Part shown: piece by piece, positions 15,002-23,109 of the stretch
How positions within the stretch are numbered: position 1 is the stretch's first letter
How the letters are laid out: each line of letters begins with the position of its first letter
From: Negativicoccus succinicivorans
Lineage (GTDB): Bacteria; Bacillota; Negativicutes; Veillonellales; Negativicoccaceae
Direction: 5' to 3'
NCBI RefSeq assembly: GCF_018372215.1
Contig: NZ_JAHAJN010000008.1
Location: forward strand, 1-62,481
Length of the DNA: 62,481 bases
Program-made: the position numbers and the translations under genes
Notes under the pieces: generated by a model
What the model saw: the letters and a program-made list of their open reading frames with translations, nothing else
What the model was told of the DNA's origin: nothing
Database searches by the model: none

Positions 15002-15565
15002 TTAAATCGTACCGACTAAATCTTTACCCGGTTTCAACGTTTCCGCGCCTTTATGCCAACGTGCGGGGCATACCTGGTCGCCGTGTTCGGCAACGAATTG
15101 CGCCGCTTCTACTTTGCGAACCAATTCTTCCGCATTACGGCCGAGGCCGTCCGCGTGAATTTCCAAAGCCTGAATGACGCCTTCCGGATCGATGACGAAG
15201 GAACCGCGTTGCGCGCTGCCTTCCTCTTCCGTCATGACATGGAAGTAGCGAGCCAATTTGCCGGTCGGATCACCGATCATTTTGTATTGAACTTTCTGAA
15301 TGCTCGGGGATTCTTTTGCCCAAGCCATATGAACGAAATGCGTATCGGTCGAAACGCTGTACACTTCGCAACCTAATTCCTGCAATTTTTCATAGTGATC
15401 AGCCAAGTCCGCCAATTCCGTCGGGCATACAAAGGTGAAGTCGGCCGGGTAAAAGAAGAAAACCGCCCATTTTCCCAAAACGTCCTCATGGGTGAGTTGC
15501 TTCAATTCGCCCGCCTGATAGTAGTCTGCCTTAAATTCCGGTAGCTTTTTCCCAATCATGCTCAT
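15002..15565 (-). CDS. ahpC: 2-Cys peroxiredoxin AhpC
   Basis: Reduces hydrogen peroxide and organic hydroperoxides. 187 residues with peroxidatic Cys47 in FTFVCPTE and resolving Cys166 in VCPARW, typical length and order. No ahpF or thioredoxin-reductase gene adjoins it, so its reductant must be encoded elsewhere. RBS AGGAGG precedes the ATG. A promoter (TTGATT, 17 bp, TATACT) lies just upstream. Confidence 0.96.
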   Translation of the reverse strand: MSMIGKKLPEFKADYYQAGELKQLTHEDVLGKWAVFFFYPADFTFVCPTELADLADHYEKLQELGCEVYSVSTDTHFVHMAWAKESPSIQKVQYKMIGDPTGKLARYFHVMTEEEGSAQRGSFVIDPEGVIQALEIHADGLGRNAEELVRKVEAAQFVAEHGDQVCPARWHKGAETLKPGKDLVGTI

Positions 15566-15609
15566 TGTTACATTCCTCCTTATGTTTAATATGAATGATG
15601 CTCATCTTT

Positions 15610-15638
15610 AGTATAGTCATTATATGCAAATAAATCAA
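15610..15638 (-). promoter_or_regulatory. Promoter of ahpC
   Basis: On the minus strand TTGATT (15638-15633), 17-bp spacer, TATACT (15615-15610). The AT-rich spacer could hold a PerR-type site but no clear consensus is seen. Confidence 0.75.
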
Positions 15639-15661
15639 TATAGGCCGCGAAAAAATTTGAC

Positions 15662-15850
15662 TTATTTACGATACAAACTCTTTTTATCCTCGGTGGTACG
15701 CCGTTTGGCATACCGGTAGCAATCGATAGCGATGCAAAAAAGAACCAGGGCGAGAACCAGACCGTTACCGATGTTCAAGCCGACGTTGTTGATATGGTAA
15801 ATCGTGTACATGAAGGCGACAGCCATTGTACCAACTTTGATTTTGTCCAT
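15662..15850 (-). CDS. Small membrane protein
   Basis: 62 residues. Short Lys start, hydrophobic segment from about residue 6 to 45 with the stretch GNGLVLALVLFCIAIDCY, then a basic tail rich in Arg and Lys. Start 15850 is set by the very strong AAAGGAGGG site. Family not recognised. An extended -10 (ATGCTACAAT) lies 20 bp upstream. Confidence 0.75.
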   Translation of the reverse strand: MDKIKVGTMAVAFMYTIYHINNVGLNIGNGLVLALVLFCIAIDCYRYAKRRTTEDKKSLYRK

Positions 15851-15869
15851 GTGAATCCCTCCTTTTGCT

Positions 15870-15879
15870 ATTGTAGCAT
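15870..15879 (-). promoter_or_regulatory. Extended -10 promoter element
   Basis: ATGCTACAAT on the minus strand ahead of the 62-residue membrane protein. Confidence 0.7.
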
Positions 15880-15899
15880 ACATAAAATCATCATGCGGC

Positions 15900-16158
15900 A
15901 AGGGAACAGGAAGTTTCTTTATACGAAGTATCAATTTTAATAATAATAATAACATTATTATCTTTATTTATTAAATCATTTATATATAGGGAAATAAAAA
16001 TTTAAGTGAAATGGAAAAGTAAAATGGCGCTGAAAAAGAATGTTTAATTTACGAAATATAAACAAACATGATTAATGCTCAAAAAAATAGCTGTTTAATC
16101 ATCATTGATAACTTTACGGGCGGGGATAAGGGACAACACGGGTGTCAGGCCCTGCCCG
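15900..16158. other. AT-rich intergenic block with GC-rich hairpin
   Basis: From about 15920 to 16110 the sequence is strongly AT-rich, with runs of AAT/TAT and no reading frame. It is followed by an imperfect GC-rich stem-loop (about 16117-16158) that abuts the -35 box of the O-antigen ligase-like gene. The block may be a promoter-upstream element or a site for nucleoid proteins; nothing else is seen. Confidence 0.55.
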
Positions 16159-16160
16159 CG

Positions 16161-16189
16161 TGGACAGAAAGAGCCCCGCGCATTATAAT
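16161..16189 (+). promoter_or_regulatory. Promoter of the O-antigen ligase-like gene
   Basis: TGGACA (16161-16166), 17-bp spacer, TATAAT (16184-16189). Confidence 0.85.
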
Positions 16190-16223
16190 AAACTTAATAT
16201 CATCCTGAAAGGAACGAATCTGC

Positions 16224-17444
16224 ATGCAGGTACAGACGCATTCCCGATTATTATCGCAATGGTGTAGCGGGTTATTATATGCGGCGGCTTTTTTTATGCC
16301 CTGGTGGCAAATGGGACTGGAGTTTTCATTATTTGCGGCATGCGCCGTTATGGCGGTTCTGCTCTGGCGCGAGCCGGCCCGTTTGCGCGCCTTGCGTTGG
16401 CCGGGAGTGGCGCTCATGCTGTTTGTCGCTTGGGCGTATTGCACCACATGGCTGGCGCCGGAACCTTCCACCAGCGCATACAATTTTTTTTATCGCTGCG
16501 GCACCTACGCGGCGATGTATTTACTAGTGACGTGGCAGTTACGCACGCGCGAGCAATGCGTACATTTTTTAAGCTATTTGTTGGCCGGCGCGGTCATTGT
16601 ATGTGTCATCGGCATGTATCAGTATTTCCTCGGCGGGTTTGACGGCTTTACTATGGAATGGGTGGATCGCGAACGTTTTCCGCTACTGCTGCGTCGTATG
16701 TACAGTACGCTGGGAAATCCCAACTTGCTGGGGGCGTATTTGTTGATTATTGCGAGCGTGCTGGCGAGTTTTACTGCGATCTATGAGCGCGGATACAAAC
16801 GTTTGCTGATGGCGGCATTTTTGCTGCTGATATTGCTGGTGCTATTACTGACGTATTCGCGGGGGGCGTGGGTAAGCATGCTGGTGGTGCTCATCGCCAC
16901 CGCTATTATCTATGACGGAAGGGTCGCTTGGGGCTTGTTGGCCGTGCCCGTGTTTCTTTGGTTGCATCATGGACAAATTACGGAGCGTTTCATCTCTCTT
17001 TTTCACGGTGGTGATACGTCCGTGGACCTGCGCTTTGCGTTTTGGCGCAGTACCTGGCAAATGATCGGCGATCATTGGTGGACCGGCATCGGCTGGGCGG
17101 CGTTTCCGCTTGTGTATCCCCGCTATGATTACTATATTCAGGATCCGTCGATTGTGATTTATCACGCACATAATTTATACCTGACGCTATTGGCGGAGAC
17201 AGGAATCATCGGTTTCGCGCTATACATGTTGGCCTTTTGGGGCCATGGCGTTTTGGCCTGGCGCGGCTATCGAACAAGCGTCAGCCACCTTGCGCGGGCA
17301 CTGTCTTTGGGAGTGCTGTTGGCTGTGGTCGGTATGAGTATCAACGGACTGTTCGATTACAACTTTTTCCACCGGACGGTGGCACTTACATTTTGGACAT
17401 TATGCGCATTGCAAAGTGCACTGAGCCGTTTGGGACAACGCTGA
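16224..17444 (+). CDS. O-antigen ligase / polymerase family membrane protein
   Basis: 406 residues with about ten to twelve membrane segments, a large periplasmic loop near 260-320, and the WaaL/Wzy-type motifs TYSRGAW and AHNLYL. Such proteins transfer or polymerise undecaprenyl-linked glycans at the outer face of the inner membrane, which fits a diderm cell making lipopolysaccharide. No glycosyltransferase genes adjoin it, so it stands alone between an AT-rich block and the propionate operon. Ligase and polymerase cannot be told apart from sequence. Confidence 0.85.
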   Translation: MQVQTHSRLLSQWCSGLLYAAAFFMPWWQMGLEFSLFAACAVMAVLLWREPARLRALRWPGVALMLFVAWAYCTTWLAPEPSTSAYNFFYRCGTYAAMYLLVTWQLRTREQCVHFLSYLLAGAVIVCVIGMYQYFLGGFDGFTMEWVDRERFPLLLRRMYSTLGNPNLLGAYLLIIASVLASFTAIYERGYKRLLMAAFLLLILLVLLLTYSRGAWVSMLVVLIATAIIYDGRVAWGLLAVPVFLWLHHGQITERFISLFHGGDTSVDLRFAFWRSTWQMIGDHWWTGIGWAAFPLVYPRYDYYIQDPSIVIYHAHNLYLTLLAETGIIGFALYMLAFWGHGVLAWRGYRTSVSHLARALSLGVLLAVVGMSINGLFDYNFFHRTVALTFWTLCALQSALSRLGQR

Positions 17445-17604
17445 AAAGAAAAATTAGAAAGGTTTGGAAACATTAAGAAACGCATGAATATGCGTCATAA
17501 TGAAAGCAAATAACAAGGTTTACAATTAATCAACAATATTTTGTAACAACCATCGAGCCACGTTTTAAAGAAACTTAGAAAGATTAGAGAACAAATAGTA
17601 ATGA

Positions 17605-17633
17605 TTGACAAGGAAAAATTCATCGACTATCAT
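17605..17633 (+). promoter_or_regulatory. Promoter of the succinate-to-propionate operon
   Basis: TTGACA (17605-17610), 17-bp spacer, TATCAT (17628-17633). Confidence 0.85.
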
Positions 17634-17774
17634 ATAGGCGAACAACATGTGAGGGTCTGATTTACAAGGCTTTTCGCAAAAATACGGAGTTGGTCTACAA
17701 GGGAGGGAATTCAAGAACTTAGGAAACGCCAGATTTATCGCATTGCGGTATCGTTGACTATTTCTCTTCCCTCA

Positions 17775-17809
17775 AAAGGATATTGTCGACGGCGGCGATA
17801 TCCTTTTTT
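17775..17809 (+). terminator. Leader terminator ahead of the CoA-transferase
   Basis: Stem AAAGGATAT/ATATCCTTT (17775-17783 with 17798-17806), 14-nt loop, then a T-rich tail. It lies between promoter and first gene, so full-length transcription needs read-through. Confidence 0.85.
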
Positions 17810-17871
17810 GTTTCTCGGAACTATGTATGACATAGTGCGTTTCGTTGTTTTTTTAGGAGATGGTAAAGGGA

Positions 17872-19383
17872 ATGGATATTAACGACATTCGCGACAGAAT
17901 TCGGTGTAAAGATCTGCTCGGCAAAGTCATGACCGCAGAAGAAGCGGCCGCCATGATTCACCCGAATGATCATATCGGTATCAGCGGATTTACACCGTCC
18001 GGTTACCCGAAAGCAGTGCCACTCGCATTGGAAGAACGGATTAAGAAAGAGCAGTTCAAAATTGATCTGTGGACCGGCGCCTCGGTCGGCCCGGAAGCAG
18101 ACCAGGCTCTGGTTGAATGTGACGGTATGAACCGCCGCTTCCCGTACCAGACAAACGATGTACTGCGCAAAGCTATCAACGCCGGTAAAGTACATTACAT
18201 CGATATGCACTTGAGCCACGTAGCGCAGCAAGTACGCACGGGCTTTTTTGGTGACTTGGACTGGTGCATCATCGAAGTATGCGCGATTACCGAAGAAGGT
18301 CACCTGATTCCGACGACCGCTTTGGGTAACTCGCCGGTATATGTCACGGAAGCGAAAAAAGTCATCATCGAAGTGAACACTTCGCAACCGCTCGAATTGG
18401 AAGGCATGCATGATATTTATCAGCCGGCCAACCCGCCGCACCGCAAACCGATTCCGATCGAATCAGCCGGTGATCGCATTGGTACCCCGTACATCGAAGT
18501 GGACCACAGCAAAATTGCTGCGATCGTACCGTGCGACATCACCGACAAAACACGCCCGTTCGCCCCGATTGGCGACGACGCGAAGAAGATGAGCGGCAAC
18601 CTCATCGACTTCTTGCAAAACGAAGTAAAACACGGCCGCTTGCCGGAAAACCTGCTCCCGTTGCAATCCGGTGTAGGTAACGTAGCAAACGCCGTAATCA
18701 GCGGTTTGGTCGATTCCCCGTATGAAAACCTGACCGTATACACGGAAGTCATCCAGGACGGCATGTTCGACCTGATTGACGCCGGTAAATTGACGATGGC
18801 CTCGGGCACGAGCCTTTCGCCCTCGCCGGACGGACTGAAACGTTTCTACAAAGGTATCAAAGGATATCGCGATAAGATCGTTCTGCGTCCGCAGGAAATT
18901 TCGAACAACCCGGAAGTCATCCGTCGCTTAGGCGTTATCGCGATGAACACCGCGCTCGAAATGGACATTTACGGCAACATCAACTCGACGCACGTATCGG
19001 GCACGAAGATGATGAACGGCATCGGCGGTTCGGGCGACTTCGCTCGTAACGGCGGCTTGAGCATCTTCTTCACGAACTCGATCGCGAAAAACGGCGACAT
19101 CTCCTGTGTCGTACCGTTCTGCTCGCACGTCGACCATACGGAACACGACGTACACGTCTACATTTCCGAAATGGGCGTTGCCGACGTTCGCGGCCTCTCG
19201 CCGAAAGAACGCGCTCGCGTGATTATCGAAAACATTGCGCACCCGGATTACCGTCCGGAATTGATGGACTATCTGCAACGTGCGGAAAAAGCTTGCGGCT
19301 ACTCGCAAACCCCGCATATTCTCAAAGAAGCATTTGATTTCCATCAGCGCTTAGCCGATAACAAGAGCATGAAAAAGCAGTAA
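17872..19383 (+). CDS. Succinate CoA-transferase (succinyl-CoA:acetate/propionate type)
   Basis: 503 residues of the acetyl-CoA hydrolase/transferase family (Cat1/ScpC-like). It moves CoA between succinate and acetate or propionate, opening and closing the propionate cycle without ATP cost. The family's catalytic Glu lies in the VYTEVIQDGMFDLIDAG stretch, and the CoA-binding GGSGDFARNG loop follows near residue 390. The ATG at 17872 with AAAGGG is preferred over the ATG at 17860, which touches its own ribosome site. First gene of the operon that continues with the mutase. Confidence 0.93.
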   Translation: MDINDIRDRIRCKDLLGKVMTAEEAAAMIHPNDHIGISGFTPSGYPKAVPLALEERIKKEQFKIDLWTGASVGPEADQALVECDGMNRRFPYQTNDVLRKAINAGKVHYIDMHLSHVAQQVRTGFFGDLDWCIIEVCAITEEGHLIPTTALGNSPVYVTEAKKVIIEVNTSQPLELEGMHDIYQPANPPHRKPIPIESAGDRIGTPYIEVDHSKIAAIVPCDITDKTRPFAPIGDDAKKMSGNLIDFLQNEVKHGRLPENLLPLQSGVGNVANAVISGLVDSPYENLTVYTEVIQDGMFDLIDAGKLTMASGTSLSPSPDGLKRFYKGIKGYRDKIVLRPQEISNNPEVIRRLGVIAMNTALEMDIYGNINSTHVSGTKMMNGIGGSGDFARNGGLSIFFTNSIAKNGDISCVVPFCSHVDHTEHDVHVYISEMGVADVRGLSPKERARVIIENIAHPDYRPELMDYLQRAEKACGYSQTPHILKEAFDFHQRLADNKSMKKQ

Positions 19384-19457
19384 GACCCGATCCCTCTATG
19401 GACTTACCCGCATCGTTGAAAAGACAGCTTAAGCTGCGGCTGCGTTGTGGTTAGTCA

Positions 19458-19471
19458 GTCTCGCAAGAGAC
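19458..19471 (+). repeat. Intergenic hairpin without U-tract
   Basis: GTCTC-GCAA-GAGAC stem-loop between the CoA-transferase and mutase genes. No T run follows directly, so it is more likely an mRNA-processing or stabilising element than a terminator. Confidence 0.5.
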
Positions 19472-19509
19472 CGATATATATTTATATTTTTTAGGAGGAT
19501 GATGAACAC

Positions 19510-21156
19510 ATGGCTAACGAATCCTTGAAGGCCAAGTTGGAGGCATACGAAGAAACAGTTGCTAAGATGTATGCCAAGTACCCGGAACGTCCGAATATGA
19601 AGCACAACAAAGTCTACACCCCGCTCGATATCGAAGGGTTTGACTATGAACGCGACCTGGCTTTGCCGGGCAGCTACCCGTACACCCGTGGCGTACAGCC
19701 GACGATGTACCGCGGCCGTCTCTGGACAATGCGTATGTATGCCGGTTTCGCTACGGCCGAAGAATCCAACCAACGTTACCGTTACCTGATTGAAAACGGT
19801 GCGACGGGTCTTTCCTGCGCATTCGACTTGCCGACCCAGATCGGTTACGACTCGGACGATCCGATGAGTGCCGGCGAAGTCGGTAAAGTAGGTGTTGCGA
19901 TTGATACGCTCGCCGACATGGAAATCCTGTTCGACCAGATCGACTTGGGTAAAGTTTCGACCTCGATGACGATCAACGCTCCGGCGTCTGTCCTCTTGGC
20001 GATGTACATTGCCGTTGCGGAAAAACAGGGCGTATCCCCTGACCAGCTGCGCGGCACGATCCAAAACGACATCCTGAAAGAATACGCGGCTCGCGGCACC
20101 TACATCTTCCCGCCGAAACCGTCGATGCGTTTGATCACCAATATTTTTGAATACTGCTCGCAGAACGTTCCGAAATGGAACACAATTTCGATCTCCGGCT
20201 ACCACATCCGTGAAGCTGGTTCGACAGCGGCACAGGAAATCGCTTTTACGATCGCTGACGGTATCGCATACATCGAAGCGGCACTGAAAGCCGGCATGGA
20301 AATCGACGAATTTGCAGGTCGTCTGTCCTTCTTCTGGAACGCGCACAACAACGTACTCGAAGAAGTTGCGAAATTCCGTGCATCCCGTCGTCTTTGGGCG
20401 CGCATCCTGAAAGAACGTTTCGGTGCGAAGAAAGACAAATCCATGAAACTGCGTGTACACACGCAGACCGCAGGCTCGATGTTGACGGCGCAACAGGTCG
20501 ACAACAACATCGTTCGTGTAGCGTTGCAGACCGCAGCGGCTGTTCTCGGCGGCACGCAGTCCTTGCACACTAACTCCCGCGATGAAGCGTTGGCATTGCC
20601 GACGACGGAATCCGTACAAATCGCATTGCGCACGCAGCAGATCGTTGCGTACGAATCCGGTTTGGCTGACGTAGTCGATCCGCTGGGCGGCTCGTACTAT
20701 GTAGAAGCGTTGACCAATGCGATCGAAAAAGAAGCGGAAGATTACATCCGTAAGATCGACGAAATGGGCGGCGCGGTAGTCGCTATTGAAAAAGGTTACA
20801 TCCAGAAAGAAATTCAGGAATCGGCATATCGTTGGCAGATGGAAGTTGAATCCGGCGACCGTATTATCGTTGGCGTCAACAAATTCCAAGTCGAAGAAAA
20901 ACCGGTCGAAGGCTTGCTGAAAGTCGACGCTTCGGTTGGCGAACTGCAGTCCAAGAAATTGGCTAAAGTTAAAGCTGAACGCGATCAGGAAGCTGTCAAG
21001 GCTACTTTGGAAGCATTGCGCAAAGGCGCCGAAGATGAAAGCGTCAACCTGATGCCGTTGATCCTCGACTGCGTACGCGCATATGCATCTTTGGGTGAAA
21101 TCTGCAACGTACTGCGCGGCGTATTCGGTGAATACCAGGCGCACGCTACGGTTTAA
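19510..21156 (+). CDS. Methylmalonyl-CoA mutase, catalytic (large) subunit
   Basis: Converts succinyl-CoA to (R)-methylmalonyl-CoA with adenosylcobalamin. 548 residues covering the TIM-barrel substrate domain: YPYTRGVQPTMYRGRLWTMRMYAG, ATGLSCAFDLPTQ and RVHTQTAGSMLTAQQ are strongly conserved family segments. The B12-binding domain is absent here and is encoded by the next gene, so this is the split two-subunit form. Ribosome site AGGAGG. A 571-codon antisense frame overlaps it but is only a shadow. Confidence 0.97.
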   Translation: MANESLKAKLEAYEETVAKMYAKYPERPNMKHNKVYTPLDIEGFDYERDLALPGSYPYTRGVQPTMYRGRLWTMRMYAGFATAEESNQRYRYLIENGATGLSCAFDLPTQIGYDSDDPMSAGEVGKVGVAIDTLADMEILFDQIDLGKVSTSMTINAPASVLLAMYIAVAEKQGVSPDQLRGTIQNDILKEYAARGTYIFPPKPSMRLITNIFEYCSQNVPKWNTISISGYHIREAGSTAAQEIAFTIADGIAYIEAALKAGMEIDEFAGRLSFFWNAHNNVLEEVAKFRASRRLWARILKERFGAKKDKSMKLRVHTQTAGSMLTAQQVDNNIVRVALQTAAAVLGGTQSLHTNSRDEALALPTTESVQIALRTQQIVAYESGLADVVDPLGGSYYVEALTNAIEKEAEDYIRKIDEMGGAVVAIEKGYIQKEIQESAYRWQMEVESGDRIIVGVNKFQVEEKPVEGLLKVDASVGELQSKKLAKVKAERDQEAVKATLEALRKGAEDESVNLMPLILDCVRAYASLGEICNVLRGVFGEYQAHATV

Positions 21157-21195
21157 GATACGCTATTGCTGAATGGATACGGGAGGTAACCAATT

Positions 21196-21591
21196 ATGGC
21201 AGAAAAATTAATTCGTGTAATTGTTGCAAAACCGGGTCTGGATGGCCACGACCGCGGTGCTAAAGTAGTCGCTCGTGCGTTGCGCGATGCGGGTTTTGAA
21301 GTTATTTATACCGGTCTTCGTCAGACTCCGGAACAGATCGCGGAAGCGGCTCTTTCCGAAGACGTTGACGTAGTTGCGTTGAGCTTGCTCTCCGGTGCGC
21401 ACGGCACGCTGTTCCCGCGCGTTATCGAACTCTTGAAAGAAAAAGGCTTGAATGACGTGCTCGTTATCGGCGGCGGCGTTATTCCGGTAGGCGATATCCC
21501 GGCACTGAAAGAAGCCGGCGTAAAAGCTGTCTTCACACCGGGCACTCCGACTACGAAGATCATCGAATTCATCAAAGAAAACGTTCAATAA
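21196..21591 (+). CDS. Methylmalonyl-CoA mutase, cobalamin-binding (small) subunit
   Basis: 131 residues, the Rossmann-like B12 domain. DGHDRG (16-21) is the DxHxxG motif whose His18 ligates cobalt. The SLLSGAH and GGGVIP segments cradle the nucleotide tail. It pairs with the catalytic subunit 39 bp upstream. A 20-nt hairpin (21611-21630) separates it from the meaB gene. Confidence 0.97.
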   Translation: MAEKLIRVIVAKPGLDGHDRGAKVVARALRDAGFEVIYTGLRQTPEQIAEAALSEDVDVVALSLLSGAHGTLFPRVIELLKEKGLNDVLVIGGGVIPVGDIPALKEAGVKAVFTPGTPTTKIIEFIKENVQ

Positions 21592-21610
21592 GAAAGGATG
21601 GACGGTACCA

Positions 21611-21630
21611 GCTCCCGCTACGGCGGGAGC
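21611..21630 (+). repeat. Intergenic GC hairpin without U-tract
   Basis: GCTCCCGC-TACG-GCGGGAGC, perfect 8-bp stem, no T run. Located between the B12 subunit and meaB genes. Confidence 0.7.
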
Positions 21631-21664
21631 GTGGGGTCGTAATTGACCAAGGGGGGGCAAAACC

Positions 21665-22603
21665 ATGGATTTAATGAAGGAATTCTGGAATGGATCCAGG
21701 CTGGCCTTGGCGAGGTCTATCTCTGCAGTCGAGAACGAAGCGGACGGATATGTCGATATACTTCGAGAAATCTATAGTCATACAGGTAATGCGCGGATTA
21801 TCGGTATTACCGGCGCACCGGGCGCAGGCAAATCGACCCTGACCGACAAGCTGGTAAAACATTTCCGTAAACAAGGTAAGACTGTCGGCATTGTCGCAGT
21901 CGACCCGACGAGCCCGTTTAGCGGCGGTGCGATCTTGGGTGACCGAATTCGCATGAATGATTTGACATTGGATGAAGGCGTATTTATTCGGAGTATGGGT
22001 ACGCGCGGAAGCTTGGGGGGACTCTCCAAGAAAACCGCGGATACGGTCAAGTTGATGGATGCATTCGGCATGGATGTCGTCGTGATTGAAACGGTTGGAG
22101 TCGGCCAATCCGAAGTCGATATCGTTAAGAATGCGGATACCACATTGGTTGTACTGGTACCCGGTTTGGGTGATGATATTCAGGCGATTAAAGCGGGCAT
22201 TCTGGAAATCGGCGACGTATTTACGATCAACAAATGTGATCGTGACGGCGCGGACCGTTTGAACGTTGAAATTGAAATGATGCTCGATTTGAACTCGGAA
22301 GAGGTGGATTGGCGTCCGCCGATCAAACGCACCATTGCCAGTCGTGACGAAGGCGTGGCCGACGTCATTGAGGCGATGGAAGAACATCGTGAATTCTTAG
22401 AAGAGTCCGGTCTTCTGCAGGAACGCAGACACGAACGGACTGTCAATGAGATCATCGCGATGGTCAAAGAGCACATCTCCCGTCACGTAATGGAAAAAAT
22501 TACGTCCTCGGGTGAATTTGATAACTACGTGGAACAAGTCTATGCAAGGAAAGTGGATCCTTACACAGTCGTTGAGTCCATCGTAGGAAACGCCATTAAA
22601 TAA
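21665..22603 (+). CDS. meaB: MeaB/ArgK family GTPase, methylmalonyl-CoA mutase chaperone
   Basis: A G3E-type GTPase that protects and reloads adenosylcobalamin in the mutase. 312 residues with P-loop GAPGAGKST (50-58), the DPTSPFSGG switch region, ETVGVGQSE, and the NKCD guanine-specificity motif. It sits in the mutase operon as expected. Confidence 0.96.
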   Translation: MDLMKEFWNGSRLALARSISAVENEADGYVDILREIYSHTGNARIIGITGAPGAGKSTLTDKLVKHFRKQGKTVGIVAVDPTSPFSGGAILGDRIRMNDLTLDEGVFIRSMGTRGSLGGLSKKTADTVKLMDAFGMDVVVIETVGVGQSEVDIVKNADTTLVVLVPGLGDDIQAIKAGILEIGDVFTINKCDRDGADRLNVEIEMMLDLNSEEVDWRPPIKRTIASRDEGVADVIEAMEEHREFLEESGLLQERRHERTVNEIIAMVKEHISRHVMEKITSSGEFDNYVEQVYARKVDPYTVVESIVGNAIK

Positions 22604-22635
22604 TTTTAGTTTTTATTGCAAAAGGAGGAAAAGGT

Positions 22636-23052
22636 ATGGCAAATTGGAAAGTTATGAATATCGACCATATTGGTATTGCTGTGGATGACCTGCAGAAAAC
22701 GAAACAAGTTTTCCAGGAAACGTTGAACGTTCATCCGACCGCAGCAGACGAAACGGTGGAAGAACAGAAAGTCAACGTAAGCTTCTTCAAACTGGGTGAC
22801 GCGGAACTCGAATTTTTGGAATCCACCAGCCCGGATGGCCCAATTGCCCGTTACATTGAAAAACATCGTAACGGCTTCCAGCATGTTGCTTTGCGTGTTG
22901 ACAGCATCGACGCAGCTCTCGAAGACTTGAAAGCTCGCGGTGTTCGTCTGTTGGATGAAAAACCTCGCTACGGTGCCGGCGGTTGCCGCATCGCGTTCTT
23001 GCATCCGAAAGCTACGAACGGTCTTTTGATCGAACTTACGGAGCGTCAATAA
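22636..23052 (+). CDS. mce: Methylmalonyl-CoA epimerase
   Basis: Interconverts (R)- and (S)-methylmalonyl-CoA, supplying the S form to the decarboxylase. 138 residues of the vicinal-oxygen-chelate fold. Metal-binding His11 (IDHIGIAV), a second His in FQHVALRV and a Glu near the end (LLIELTE) are in place. AAAGGAGG precedes the ATG. Confidence 0.96.
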   Translation: MANWKVMNIDHIGIAVDDLQKTKQVFQETLNVHPTAADETVEEQKVNVSFFKLGDAELEFLESTSPDGPIARYIEKHRNGFQHVALRVDSIDAALEDLKARGVRLLDEKPRYGAGGCRIAFLHPKATNGLLIELTERQ

Positions 23053-23061
23053 TAGGAGCAT

Positions 23062-23080
23062 GCCGCCTCTGTGAGGCGGC
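23062..23080 (+). repeat. Intergenic GC hairpin without U-tract
   Basis: GCCGCCTC-TGT-GAGGCGGC between mce and mmdA, no T run; the third such element in this operon. Confidence 0.7.
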
Positions 23081-23109
23081 CCTCCCTACCATTATTCGGA
23101 GGTGTAAGA

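Larger units (their letters stand above)
17445..17871 (+). other. Intergenic stretch containing the propionate operon leader
   Basis: No gene in 427 bp. The first 150 bp are AT-rich without features. A promoter follows at 17605-17633, then a leader of about 140 nt ending in an intrinsic terminator (17775-17809). After that come a small inverted repeat CTATGT/ACATAG (17820-17834) and the ribosome site. The arrangement is that of an attenuator or riboswitch; I recognise no known class and see no B12 box. Confidence 0.65.

Noticed and set aside
17634..17860. Cobalamin riboswitch before the B12-dependent pathway
   Set aside because: Expected on biological grounds, but no B12 box or conserved core is present in the leader.
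19429..21144. 571-codon open frame antisense to the mutase large subunit
   Set aside because: It exactly shadows a highly conserved gene, has no ribosome site and gives an Arg/Phe/Val-rich product typical of reverse-frame reading of GC-biased codons.
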